A stretch of 25,403 nucleotides of DNA, taken from the IMG/VR virus record IMGVR_UViG_3300029319_000455, positions 1 through 25,403 of that record; one strand, 5' to 3'. Numbering within the stretch: the first letter of the stretch is position 1; every line of letters begins with the position of its first letter. This stretch comes from a virus. Under the pieces are notes generated by a model, which searched no databases, had not been told where the DNA came from, and saw nothing but the letters and a program-made list of their open reading frames with translations. The translations under genes and the position numbers were made by a program. Below, in pieces: positions 1 to 6,400 of the stretch.

Positions 1-1
1 T

Positions 2-49
2 GGTGCATCATTAGATGATGCTACAGCTCTAGCTATAGCATTAGGATAG
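2..49 (+). CDS. C-terminal fragment of an upstream gene
   Basis: An open frame enters from the left edge and stops at TAG (47-49). Only 15 residues are visible (GASLDDATALAIALG), too few to identify the protein. It lies ten bases before the next start, on the same strand, so it is probably the previous member of the virion/tail operon. The frame is the one that gives a natural stop just before a good ribosome site, but a window-edge fragment this short cannot be proved coding. Confidence 0.5.
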   Translation, partial: GASLDDATALAIALG

Positions 50-59
50 AAAGGACAAA

Positions 60-410
60 ATGGCTAATACATTCAAATTAAAAACAAATGATGCTATGCC
101 ATCAAGCTCTGGTACTCCTTTAACACTATATACAGTACCAAGTTCTACATCTTCTGTAGTACTAGGATTATTACTATGTAATGTCCATTCATCAGCTGTA
201 AATGTTAGTGTGAAGATTGAATCAGATACTTCTGATACAGAAACAAATCAAACTGTATTTGTAGTAAAAGATGCTCCTATCGCAGTTGGAGGTACTCTTG
301 AGGTACTAACTGGAAGTAAGGTAGTGTTACAGACTACAGATGTAGTAAAGATTGATTGCTCTGTTTCAGCTAAGATAGATGCAGCATTATCAATAATGGA
401 GATAACATAG
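60..410 (+). CDS. Hypothetical virion/tail-associated protein
   Basis: A 116-residue protein rich in Ser, Thr and Val with alternating hydrophobic residues, as in an all-beta structural domain. The start is supported by an AAAGGA ribosome site about five bases upstream. No signal peptide or membrane segment is seen. It lies directly before the fibre genes, and its stop is one base from the next ATG, so it belongs to the same operon. Its last codons (GAG ATA ACA) supply a GGAG for the next gene. I do not recognise the family. From context it could be a small virion or tail appendage protein. Confidence 0.8.
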   Translation: MANTFKLKTNDAMPSSSGTPLTLYTVPSSTSSVVLGLLLCNVHSSAVNVSVKIESDTSDTETNQTVFVVKDAPIAVGGTLEVLTGSKVVLQTTDVVKIDCSVSAKIDAALSIMEIT

Positions 411-411
411 A

Positions 412-1164
412 ATGGGTTATATAGGTAGACAACCTACTAACGCTATATTAACCAGTGATGATATTGCAGCTGGTTCAGTATCTAAAGATAAAGTAAATCT
501 TATATCTGATGCTACCGCTGGTCTAACAGTTAAAGGTGATAACGGATCTAATGATGGGTATCTACAACTTAATTGTAGAGTAAACTCACATGGCATTAAG
601 TTAAAGTCACCACCTCATAGTGCTGGACAAAGTTATACACTTACATTTCCTAGTACAGCACCAGCTACAAATAAAATTTTACAAACAGATAGTTCAGGTA
701 ATTTAAGTTTTGCAGATGGTAATCTAGCTGCATCATGTTCATTTGCTGCATATATGAACTCTGGTGTTACAAATATAGCAGCAGATTCATTAGTTTCTTT
801 ACCTTTCGACACAGAGTTTTTTGATGTAGGTAGTGATTTCAATACTTCAACATACACTTTTACTGCACCAGCTACAGGCTACTATTTGTTTAACACATAT
901 ATAAGATTGAATAATAATAACAGAAGTATGAATTATATAATGTTTAGACTTGTTACAACAACTAGAGAATATGAAAGAAATATATGGGATCCAAATGCTT
1001 TTTATAATGATGTAACCTATTGGAGCATGAACAGCACAGATTTAGTTTATCTTTCAAGTGGTAATACAGTTATACCAAAATACTATCAAGGTGGAGGTGA
1101 TGCTATGGTGGATATACCATCAGGAGCTGGTCAATCAATGTTTAGTGGAATGAGAGTAGCATAA
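412..1164 (+). CDS. Tail fibre protein with C1q-like C-terminal domain
   Basis: A 250-residue protein. It opens with MGYIGRQPTNAI, resembling the start of the next gene (MSYVGREPT), a shared N-terminus that may attach to the tail. Residues 40-105 are Gly/Ser/Thr-rich beta material of the kind found in phage fibres. Residues about 110-250 look like a C1q/TNF-like jelly roll: a Phe-Ala start, then Phe-Asp-Val with Asn-Thr-Ser, a 'TFTAPATGYYLF' strand, and a short Gly-Met-Arg end. C1q-like domains in phage fibres usually form trimeric receptor-binding tips; that role is inferred here. The stop overlaps the next start (TAATG). Confidence 0.82.
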   Translation: MGYIGRQPTNAILTSDDIAAGSVSKDKVNLISDATAGLTVKGDNGSNDGYLQLNCRVNSHGIKLKSPPHSAGQSYTLTFPSTAPATNKILQTDSSGNLSFADGNLAASCSFAAYMNSGVTNIAADSLVSLPFDTEFFDVGSDFNTSTYTFTAPATGYYLFNTYIRLNNNNRSMNYIMFRLVTTTREYERNIWDPNAFYNDVTYWSMNSTDLVYLSSGNTVIPKYYQGGGDAMVDIPSGAGQSMFSGMRVA

Positions 1165-1616
1165 TGAGTTATGTAGGAAGAGAACCAACTATAGGAAACT
1201 ATATAGAGCTAGATGATATATCTAGTGGTTTTAATGCTTCTAATGTTACATTTAATCTGACATCTGGTGGTACTGCTGTATTCCCACAGACAGATGCTAA
1301 TGCAATCATATCTATATCAGGTGTTGTACAGTACACATCTGCATACAGTATTAGTGGATCACAGATAACATTTACTTCTCCTCCAGCATCATCAGATAAT
1401 TTTAGTGGTAGAGTACTAGGACATAGTAGAGATATCGGTACACCAACTGACGGAACAATAACTTCTTCTAGTTTATCATCTACATTCTTTATGACTAATC
1501 CACAAACATTTACAGACATATCTATTGCATCTGGCAAAAATGCTATGGCAGTAGGCAGTCTAACTATATCAGGTACATTAACAGTACCATCAGGGAGTAC
1601 ATTTGTAGTATTATGA
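1164..1616 (+). CDS. Tail fibre-like protein, beta-rich
   Basis: A 150-residue protein that starts one base inside the previous stop (TAATG), so it is probably translationally coupled. The N-terminus MSYVGREPT matches the preceding fibre's MGYIGRQPT. Residues 25-90 contain a 'GVVQYTSAYSISGSQITFT' stretch, which I recall as a recurrent beta module in phage fibres ending in a Gly-Arg-Val-Leu-Gly turn. Residues 110-150 are repeated short Ser/Thr/Gly strands. Unlike its neighbours it shows no C1q-like end. It may be a shorter fibre or an adaptor carrying the following C1q proteins. The exact role is unknown. Confidence 0.78.
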   Translation: MSYVGREPTIGNYIELDDISSGFNASNVTFNLTSGGTAVFPQTDANAIISISGVVQYTSAYSISGSQITFTSPPASSDNFSGRVLGHSRDIGTPTDGTITSSSLSSTFFMTNPQTFTDISIASGKNAMAVGSLTISGTLTVPSGSTFVVL

Positions 1617-2176
1617 GTAAAATAGAAGTACAAACAATAGACGCACCAAGTGGTCAAAATACAGTCACTATTGGTGATAGCAACGCATCAACTATAACTT
1701 TAAAGTCAGGTGCAACACTTACAAACTTTCCAGATAATACTCCAGTATTATTTGCTTTTTTAAATACAACACAAACTGCTACAAATAATAATTATACAAA
1801 AGTTACATTAAATCAAACATCTATTGATACTGCTAGTGGTTTTAATACAAGTAGTTATGAATATACTGTTCCTGAAGCTGGTAAATATTATATTATGGCA
1901 ACAATAATTTTTACTACTGGAGCAGCAGATGCTTTGCGTGACCATAACATTTCAATAAGAAAAAATGGAACAAGTTTTGCTCATACTACAGATAATCCAA
2001 ATTCTGCTTACAAAGCAACTGGAACTTTAGAGTGTTCTACTATTGCAACATTAGCTCAAAATGATGTGATTACTTTATATGGACACATAAACTCTACAAA
2101 TGCTGCTCAGTTTGAAGGTAGTAGCACAGAAACAAATGAAACAAGTTTATATATGTTTAAATTAGCAGGAGCATAG
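1613..2176 (+). CDS. C1q-like fibre protein, array member
   Basis: A 187-residue protein with a short beta-rich N-terminus (residues 1-42, 'TIGDSNASTITLKSGATLTN') and a C1q-like domain from about residue 44: 'FAFLNTTQT', a Thr-Lys-Val-Thr-Leu strand, a Phe-Asn-Thr-Ser-Ser-Tyr-Glu-Tyr-Thr-Val-Pro segment, Gly-Lys-Tyr-Tyr, then 'SIRKNGTSFAHT'. The ATGA start/stop overlap couples it to the previous gene. The last codons, GCA GGA GCA, place a GGAG-like ribosome site just before the next ATG. A receptor-binding or host-range role is inferred from the fold class. Confidence 0.82.
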   Translation: MSKIEVQTIDAPSGQNTVTIGDSNASTITLKSGATLTNFPDNTPVLFAFLNTTQTATNNNYTKVTLNQTSIDTASGFNTSSYEYTVPEAGKYYIMATIIFTTGAADALRDHNISIRKNGTSFAHTTDNPNSAYKATGTLECSTIATLAQNDVITLYGHINSTNAAQFEGSSTETNETSLYMFKLAGA

Positions 2177-2722
2177 ATGAGTATATTAAAAACAAATCAA
2201 ATAACTGACTTAGGGGGTAACGAACTACTAACCAGTAATGGTAGTGGTGTTATCTCTAGTGGTGGTGCAATAACGAATACTCCAGCTTTTCATGGTATGA
2301 ATAATGCTGACCAAACAATATCTCGTGATACATTTACAAAAATAACATTTCAGGAAGAGGCTTGGGATACTAATGGTGCTTTTGCTGATAGTAGATTTAC
2401 AGTTCCAACTGGAGGAGCTGGTAAATATGCAATCTTTATTGATGGTGCTTTTCAAATAAATGCAAACTACAGAGAGGTATGGATAAGATTGCAAAAGAAT
2501 GGTGCTACTGGAGATCAAAGTAATCAAGTTGAAATGAGATTAAGATTAAGTTCAAATTATTTCAATAGTGGTAGCTCTCAAAGATTGAGTGCTAGTGGTA
2601 CAATGAGTTTAGCTGATGGAGATTACTTAGAGGCTTTAGGTTATATAAATGCAGATTCAGGTACTCCACAATTCAATGTAAATACTATGAATTTTTCAGG
2701 ATATAAATTAATAGGAGCATAA
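2177..2722 (+). CDS. C1q-like fibre protein, array member
   Basis: A 181-residue protein. The N-terminal 25 residues (ILKTNQITDLGGNELLTSNG) closely resemble those of the following gene (IIKVNTIQDVGGNNLLISNG), so the two are likely paralogues. The C1q-like domain spans about 36-181, with 'TKITFQEEAWDTNGAF', 'RFTVPTGGAGKYAIFIDG' and 'IRLQKNGATGD' in the usual order. Its start abuts the previous stop (TAG then ATG), and its ribosome site AGGAG lies inside the previous gene's final Ala-Gly-Ala codons. It ends in Ile-Gly-Ala, giving AGGAG for the next gene. Confidence 0.82.
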   Translation: MSILKTNQITDLGGNELLTSNGSGVISSGGAITNTPAFHGMNNADQTISRDTFTKITFQEEAWDTNGAFADSRFTVPTGGAGKYAIFIDGAFQINANYREVWIRLQKNGATGDQSNQVEMRLRLSSNYFNSGSSQRLSASGTMSLADGDYLEALGYINADSGTPQFNVNTMNFSGYKLIGA

Positions 2723-2723
2723 C

Positions 2724-3287
2724 ATGACATCAATTATAAAAGTAAACACAATACAAGATGTAGGTGGAAACAACCTATTAATATCTAATGGATCAGGAAG
2801 TATTACTACTAACAAACTTGGTATTACTGTAGCTGGTATGTGGAGAATAAACGCAAATCAAAACATAAGTGCAGATACAGAAACAGTAATAAATGCTAAT
2901 TGGGAAGAAGTAGATACAGATTCTTATACAAGAATTGGTGGTGCTATGTCACAATCATCTGGTACATGGACATTCCCTGAAACTGGCATATATCAAATTA
3001 ATTGGAATGTTCAGTTTAGAGATCCATCACAAGGAGCAACCAGATGCACATCTATTATTACTGTAACTACTGATAACTCAAACTACAGTACTGCTGCTGA
3101 TAATAGTGGTAATATATATCATGCAAACGGAAGATCCTCTGTTCTATCTAGTCATATTTTTGATGTAACAGACACATCTACTCACAAATGTAGATTAAGT
3201 GCTTTATGTGAATTTGCTGCTGCTTGTCACGCAGCAACTGGTCAAAGCAGAACATGGGTACAATTTATAAGATTAGGAGATACATAG
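2724..3287 (+). CDS. C1q-like fibre protein, array member
   Basis: A 187-residue protein. Residues 1-28 share the 'xIIKVNTIQDVGGNNLLxSNGSG' opening with the gene before it. The C1q-like domain is at about 37-187: Thr-Val-Ile-Asn-Ala-Asn-Trp, 'SGTWTFPETGIYQINWNV' and a late 'WVQFIRLGDT' strand. The domain has four Cys residues in its second half, more than its neighbours, possibly structural. The start follows the previous stop by one base, with AGGAG in the preceding coding end. Its own last codons (GGA GAT ACA) supply GGAG for the next gene. Confidence 0.82.
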   Translation: MTSIIKVNTIQDVGGNNLLISNGSGSITTNKLGITVAGMWRINANQNISADTETVINANWEEVDTDSYTRIGGAMSQSSGTWTFPETGIYQINWNVQFRDPSQGATRCTSIITVTTDNSNYSTAADNSGNIYHANGRSSVLSSHIFDVTDTSTHKCRLSALCEFAAACHAATGQSRTWVQFIRLGDT

Positions 3288-3288
3288 C

Positions 3289-3780
3289 ATGGCAATAACT
3301 CGTTTAAATAATAATTCTTTAACATCAATTACTGCTTTGCCTAGTGCTGTAGCTGTAGATAACGAACCTATGTTTTTTATTAGAGCAACTGGTAGTGCGT
3401 TATCAGTATCAGCTGATACAAACACAAAATTAACTGTATGGGATACACCAGAAATAGATACAGATAGTGGTTGGAGTTCTACTAATTCAAGATGGACAGT
3501 TCCAACAGGAAAAGGTGGTAAATATTTTATACATTGTGCAGTAAAATATGCTGGTACTGCTGATAGAAGATTAAGAGGTCATATTTATGTTAATGGTTCA
3601 GTTAGTAGAGTTTTAGCATCTAATATTACATATTATGCTGGACTAGAAATAAGCAGTTTTGTTAATCTAAGTGCTGGTGATTATGTTGAAATTTTTGGAA
3701 GATTAGACAATGGAGGAGGAGGAAGTCTTGGAACAGATCCTAATGAACAATGGTTAGGAATACATAGGTTAATATCATAA
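3289..3780 (+). CDS. C1q-like fibre protein, last array member
   Basis: A 163-residue protein, the shortest and simplest of the set. About 26 N-terminal residues precede a C1q-like domain: 'PMFFIRATG', 'NTKLTVWDTPEIDTDSGW', 'RWTVPTGKGGKYFIHCAV', then 'GHIYVNGSV' and a Gly-rich turn before 'EQWLGIHRL'. It is the end of the array: unlike its neighbours it does not end in Gly-Ala codons, and the next gene has its own intergenic ribosome site. A receptor-binding role is an inference. Confidence 0.82.
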   Translation: MAITRLNNNSLTSITALPSAVAVDNEPMFFIRATGSALSVSADTNTKLTVWDTPEIDTDSGWSSTNSRWTVPTGKGGKYFIHCAVKYAGTADRRLRGHIYVNGSVSRVLASNITYYAGLEISSFVNLSAGDYVEIFGRLDNGGGGSLGTDPNEQWLGIHRLIS

Positions 3781-3798
3781 CAAAGAAAGGAAAAACAA

Positions 3799-4128
3799 AT
3801 GGCACAACTATCAACTACAATAAAACTTTACGCAGAAGCCAATGGTGTATCTGATGTAGATTTTACTAAAGATGTTTTATTGCAAGATGATTCAGATGGC
3901 AAAGGTGCATATATCAAAGAATGGAACTTAGATATTGCACAACCAACTGATGACCAACTTGCTACATATTCATCTGATGGTGATACATTAGAAAACAACA
4001 ATACCATAAGAGCTACTCGTAAAGCTGCATACGGTGATATTGGCGATCAGCTTGATGAGATCTATAAAGATATGGATGCTTGGAAAGCTAGAATTGCACA
4101 AATAAAAGCAGATAATCCAAAGGAGTAA
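3799..4128 (+). CDS. XkdW-like tail/fibre-associated protein
   Basis: A 109-residue acidic protein. The C-terminal segment 'AYGDIGDQLDEIYKDMDAWK' matches what I remember of the XkdW/YorD-type end found in small phage tail or fibre-assembly proteins (an [Tyr/Ile]-Gly-Asp-Gln-Leu-Asp followed by a helical end). The N-terminal half carries 'DVLLQDDSDGKGAYIKEWNLD', reminiscent of proteins that bind fibre ends. The start has a strong AAAGGA site upstream. It closes the fibre gene set, which fits a fibre assembly or attachment role. Confidence 0.72.
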   Translation: MAQLSTTIKLYAEANGVSDVDFTKDVLLQDDSDGKGAYIKEWNLDIAQPTDDQLATYSSDGDTLENNNTIRATRKAAYGDIGDQLDEIYKDMDAWKARIAQIKADNPKE

Positions 4129-4131
4129 ACA

Positions 4132-4170
4132 ATGTGTGAATATTGTAATGGCGAATGTGTATGTAGATAA
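4132..4170 (+). CDS. 12-residue Cys-rich micro-ORF
   Basis: ATG to TAA encodes MCEYCNGECVCR, four cysteines in 12 residues. An excellent AAGGAG ribosome site (about 4120-4125) lies at normal spacing, inside the end of the preceding gene. The TAA overlaps the next ATG (TAATG), and that next gene has no ribosome site of its own. This makes it likely that the micro-ORF is translated and that its translation opens the following start. Whether the peptide has a function, for example metal binding, is unknown. Confidence 0.5.
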   Translation: MCEYCNGECVCR

Positions 4171-4529
4171 TGCCTAGTGTATCTGAAAGTACAGAGATAG
4201 GTCTGCCGCTAAAAAATCTTATTGGATTAATAGTAGCGACAGCTGCAGCTGTATACGGATATTTTGGTATTGTTGAAAGACTCAATAATATTGAAACCAG
4301 GCAAACGCTTTTTGAAGCTGACCTGGTTAAAGCTGCAGATCAAACTCCTGTAGACCAGGAACAGTTTATGTTATTAGAATTTGTATCTGAACAAGTTGAT
4401 AACATAACTGAAGATTTAGAAGCTATGAGCCATAACAAAGTCAATATACAAAGGTTACAAACTGATATGGAAAAAGCATTAGATGATATTGAAGATCTAA
4501 AAGACAAAGTTAGAAACAATGGTAACTAA
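4170..4529 (+). CDS. Membrane-anchored coiled-coil protein
   Basis: A 119-residue protein with one membrane segment at about residues 13-32 (LIGLIVATAAAVYGYFG region) followed by a long heptad-like helix, residues 36-117, rich in Glu, Asp, Lys and Leu. The architecture (short N-terminus, membrane helix, coiled coil outside or inside the membrane) is frequent in small phage lysis-cassette proteins, and spanin or holin-accessory roles are possible. It starts inside the previous micro-ORF stop and overlaps the next gene by 11 bases. The family is not firmly recognised. Confidence 0.78.
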   Translation: MPSVSESTEIGLPLKNLIGLIVATAAAVYGYFGIVERLNNIETRQTLFEADLVKAADQTPVDQEQFMLLEFVSEQVDNITEDLEAMSHNKVNIQRLQTDMEKALDDIEDLKDKVRNNGN

Positions 4530-4740
4530 AGTAATTATAGCATTATTATTATTCTCAGGAGGAGATATGATAGAACATACAGTAACTACTGGTGTCAAAG
4601 ATTGTCTTGAAAAGAAAAGAATAATGGAAAGAAATATGGCTGACACAGCTAAAGTTTCTTGTGTAAAAGTAGAAGCAAAGATAGAAACCATCCAGGGTGA
4701 AGAATTTATAAGATCTATAAGCAAAATAAATGGCAACTGA
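4519..4740 (+). CDS. Small putative secreted protein with two cysteines
   Basis: A 73-residue protein with a hydrophobic N-terminus (MVTKVIIALLLFSGG) like a signal peptide or anchor, then a short domain with two Cys at residues 28 and 48 that could form a disulphide in the periplasm. The stretch 'DCLEKKRIMERNMAD' followed by Cys-Val-Lys-Val resembles a small protein family I recall from marine phages, without a known function. It overlaps both neighbours by about 11 bases, so it belongs to a coupled operon. A periplasmic role in lysis is only a possibility. Confidence 0.75.
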   Translation: MVTKVIIALLLFSGGDMIEHTVTTGVKDCLEKKRIMERNMADTAKVSCVKVEAKIETIQGEEFIRSISKINGN

Positions 4741-4993
4741 TTACGAAAAAGAGATAGATAAGTGGAGAAAGAGAGCCAGAAAATTCGAAAAATTATATAA
4801 AGAAGTTACAAAAGATAATGAAGATCTAGAAACTTTTACCATGTATTTACAAAAAAAAATTTTAAGGCTGACAGATGATGAAGAAAAAGGTATGTATTTA
4901 ACACAGAAATTAAATGAGTTTCATAATCTATCAATTGACCAGAAGCTCAAACATAGTATGAACGATGCCAACGCAATCAGAGAAAATAAATAA
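4730..4993 (+). CDS. Small coiled-coil protein, unknown function
   Basis: An 87-residue, highly charged protein predicted by eye to be almost all helix: 'DYEKEIDKWRKRARKFEKLYKEV' has heptad-like spacing. No cysteine, signal peptide or membrane segment is present. It overlaps the preceding gene by 11 bases and the following one by 29 bases, so it is part of the same coupled set. The function is unknown; it could be a partner of the neighbouring coiled-coil membrane proteins. Confidence 0.72.
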   Translation: MATDYEKEIDKWRKRARKFEKLYKEVTKDNEDLETFTMYLQKKILRLTDDEEKGMYLTQKLNEFHNLSIDQKLKHSMNDANAIRENK

Positions 4994-5159
4994 ACTTGAT
5001 AAAGAAGTTGCTATTATCAAAAAAGATATAGAGATCATCAAAACAAATCATCTCGTTCATCTGGACAAAAGATTATTGAGTGTCCAGAAAGTGTTATGGA
5101 CTGTTGGTATTCTTGTTTTTTCAAATCTAATTATTCTGCTCAGAGATATACTTTTATAA
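4965..5159 (+). CDS. Coiled-coil plus C-terminal membrane helix protein
   Basis: A 64-residue protein: a charged helix at about residues 5-40 ('KLDKEVAIIKKDIEIIK') followed by one hydrophobic segment at 43-61 (VLWTVGILVFSNLIILL). This layout resembles XhlA-type haemolysin/holin partner proteins of phages, although the sequence is too short for a firm assignment. It overlaps the previous gene by 29 bases. The neighbouring holin supports a role in the lysis cassette. Confidence 0.7.
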   Translation: MPTQSEKINKLDKEVAIIKKDIEIIKTNHLVHLDKRLLSVQKVLWTVGILVFSNLIILLRDILL

Positions 5160-5183
5160 TTATATCCATATACTTATCCAGCT

Positions 5184-5492
5184 ATGGACAAGAAACACCT
5201 TAAAGGATTTGAGTCTGAAATGGAGGCGGAGCTGTGGCTTACAAAGCTAGGCTACATTGTTTACACAAAAAAGGGTGTTCAATCCCCTATAGACTTTCTT
5301 TGTTATCATCCAGGAAGGCATGAGCTGCTGCTTGTTGATGTAAAATCTGCTAGCTATCGTAAAACTGGCAAAAAAAAAGGTTCTGTGATATACAGATCTC
5401 CAAGTAACATACAAAAAAAAATGGGTGTTTCTATCTTGTATGTATTAGAAGATGGATCTTGTACTTTACAATCACCTATTTTGAAGGAGTAA
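5184..5492 (+). CDS. PD-(D/E)XK nuclease, Holliday-junction-resolvase-like
   Basis: A 102-residue protein with the compact Hjc/YraN-like arrangement: helix with Glu16 ('FESEMEAELWLTKLGY'), then Ser-Pro-Ile-Asp37-Phe-Leu, then Leu-Leu-Val-Asp52-Val-Lys54-Ser. Asp37, Asp52 and Lys54 form the expected metal-binding PD-(D/E)XK set. Members cut branched or unusual DNA; the exact substrate here is unknown. It ends one base before the holin start, so it is transcribed with the lysis-like genes. Its position away from the minus-strand recombination genes is unusual. The chemistry is fairly certain, the biological role is not. Confidence 0.78.
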   Translation: MDKKHLKGFESEMEAELWLTKLGYIVYTKKGVQSPIDFLCYHPGRHELLLVDVKSASYRKTGKKKGSVIYRSPSNIQKKMGVSILYVLEDGSCTLQSPILKE

Positions 5493-5493
5493 A

Positions 5494-5883
5494 ATGTTTG
5501 GTTTATTAGTAAAACCGCTTTTTGGAGTTTTAACAGAGAGTGTAAAAGGCTTCGTGGAAACAAAAAAAGCAAAGGCAGATCTTAAACTTACTGAGATCAA
5601 AGCACAAAAAACTCTCAAAGAGCAGCAAATAGCTGGTAATGTTAAGTGGGAAGCTAGTGCTGTGGATCAAATGCAAGGCAGCATCAAAGATGAAATAGCC
5701 TTAATAGTTTTATTAACACCAGCTGTATTGGTATTCATACCAGGTATGACAGATCATATAAAAGCTGGGTTTGAGGCTTTACATAGTTTGCCTAGCTATT
5801 ATCAGCATTTACTATATATTGCGATATCTGCCAGCTTTGGAATAAAAGGTGCTAGTGGAGCTATGAAATTATTTAAAAAGTAA
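5494..5883 (+). CDS. Holin, GTA 3TM type
   Basis: A 129-residue protein. A basic helical N-terminus (residues 20-45) is followed by Trp52-Glu-Ala-Ser, 'QGSIKDEIALIVLLTPAVLVFIPG' (first membrane segment about 68-84), a Gly-Phe-Glu-Ala-Leu linker, and 'YYQHLLYIAISASFGIKG' (second segment about 104-119). The Trp...Ser-Ile-Lys-Asp-Glu then Pro-rich membrane pattern is that of the 'holin of 3TMs, for gene-transfer release' family. Holins permeabilise the inner membrane at the end of infection. An AAGGAG in the preceding coding end supports the start. No endolysin gene follows within the window. Confidence 0.8.
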   Translation: MFGLLVKPLFGVLTESVKGFVETKKAKADLKLTEIKAQKTLKEQQIAGNVKWEASAVDQMQGSIKDEIALIVLLTPAVLVFIPGMTDHIKAGFEALHSLPSYYQHLLYIAISASFGIKGASGAMKLFKK

Positions 5884-5892
5884 GGAGATAGT

Positions 5893-6030
5893 ATGCAAAA
5901 ATATATAAATAAAGTTCTTGAAAGATTAGATAATTACTGGGGTAAATTTAATCAATTGAATAATAAAGGTAAATTCCTGGTTATTGCTGTAGCTGCGGTT
6001 ATTCTTTATGCACTATTACGATTGGTTTAG
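5893..6030 (+). CDS. 45-residue single-membrane-helix peptide
   Basis: ATG to TAG encodes 45 residues. Residues 1-26 are polar and amphipathic with Lys and Asn, and residues about 27-45 are a membrane helix (FLVIAVAAVILYALLRLV). An AAGGAG ribosome site spans the end of the holin gene (5880-5886). The gene follows the holin by nine bases and overlaps the next frame by 23 bases. The size and topology suit a holin regulator or small accessory membrane peptide. The function is inferred only from position. Confidence 0.65.
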   Translation: MQKYINKVLERLDNYWGKFNQLNNKGKFLVIAVAAVILYALLRLV

Positions 6031-6205
6031 GAAATCCAGGAAAGAACAAGAAGAATACAAAAAGAAATCTCAAAAAAAGTTCTGTCCAGATTGTAAGAAA
6101 TATCCATGCGTTGCTGATGCTCTTTTTGAGCATTGGCATTGCATTAATTGTGGGTATATGCAATCACACAAGGACAAGTCTAAAACACCATCAGAAACGC
6201 CTTAA
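6008..6205 (+). CDS. Zinc-ribbon-like small protein
   Basis: A 65-residue protein. A very basic N-terminus (KSRKEQEEYKKKSQKK) is followed by Cys26-x2-Cys29, Cys34, and Cys45-x2-Cys48-Gly-Tyr, a typical zinc-ribbon arrangement. It starts within the previous membrane peptide gene and has no clear ribosome site, so coupling is likely. It is the last plus-strand gene of the block, and its 3' end overlaps the opposite-strand gene by 15 bases. The function is unknown; nucleic-acid binding is plausible. Confidence 0.65.
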   Translation: MHYYDWFRKSRKEQEEYKKKSQKKFCPDCKKYPCVADALFEHWHCINCGYMQSHKDKSKTPSETP

Positions 6206-6400
6206 AACGGATTTTTCACCATAATATTTAGCGTTATAACACCGAATACAGTAATTTTTTCTCTTTTTGCCACCAGCTCCATATATAATCTGTATCATGT
6301 TCAGATGTATGTAGCTCCTGGAACATTCAACACATTCAATCTGGTCGGTATTGTATTGTGTTGTCTGATTTCTGATTTTATATACTGCGTTTTTTTTCAC
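6191..6400 (-). CDS. Small zinc-finger-like protein, GTG start
   Basis: A 69-residue basic protein with two CxxC pairs: Cys23-x2-Cys26 and Cys51-x2-Cys54, separated by 24 residues, as in a zinc-binding knuckle or treble-clef half. The only upstream start is GTG at 6400, within the end of the preceding small gene in another frame, which suggests coupled translation. It is the last gene of the minus-strand block. No function can be assigned; an HNH-like or nucleic-acid-binding role is possible, but no catalytic His-Asn motif is seen. Confidence 0.55.
   Translation of the reverse strand: MKKNAVYKIRNQTTQYNTDQIECVECSRSYIHLNMIQIIYGAGGKKRKNYCIRCYNAKYYGEKSVLRRF

Noticed and set aside
1199-1657. Minus-strand frame opposite the fibre genes
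   Set aside because: Antisense to a coupled gene pair with good starts; no coherent motif or ribosome site.
412-3780. Repeats in the fibre genes considered as a diversity-generating retroelement target
   Set aside because: No reverse transcriptase and no template repeat seen in the window; the similarity is between whole genes at the protein level.
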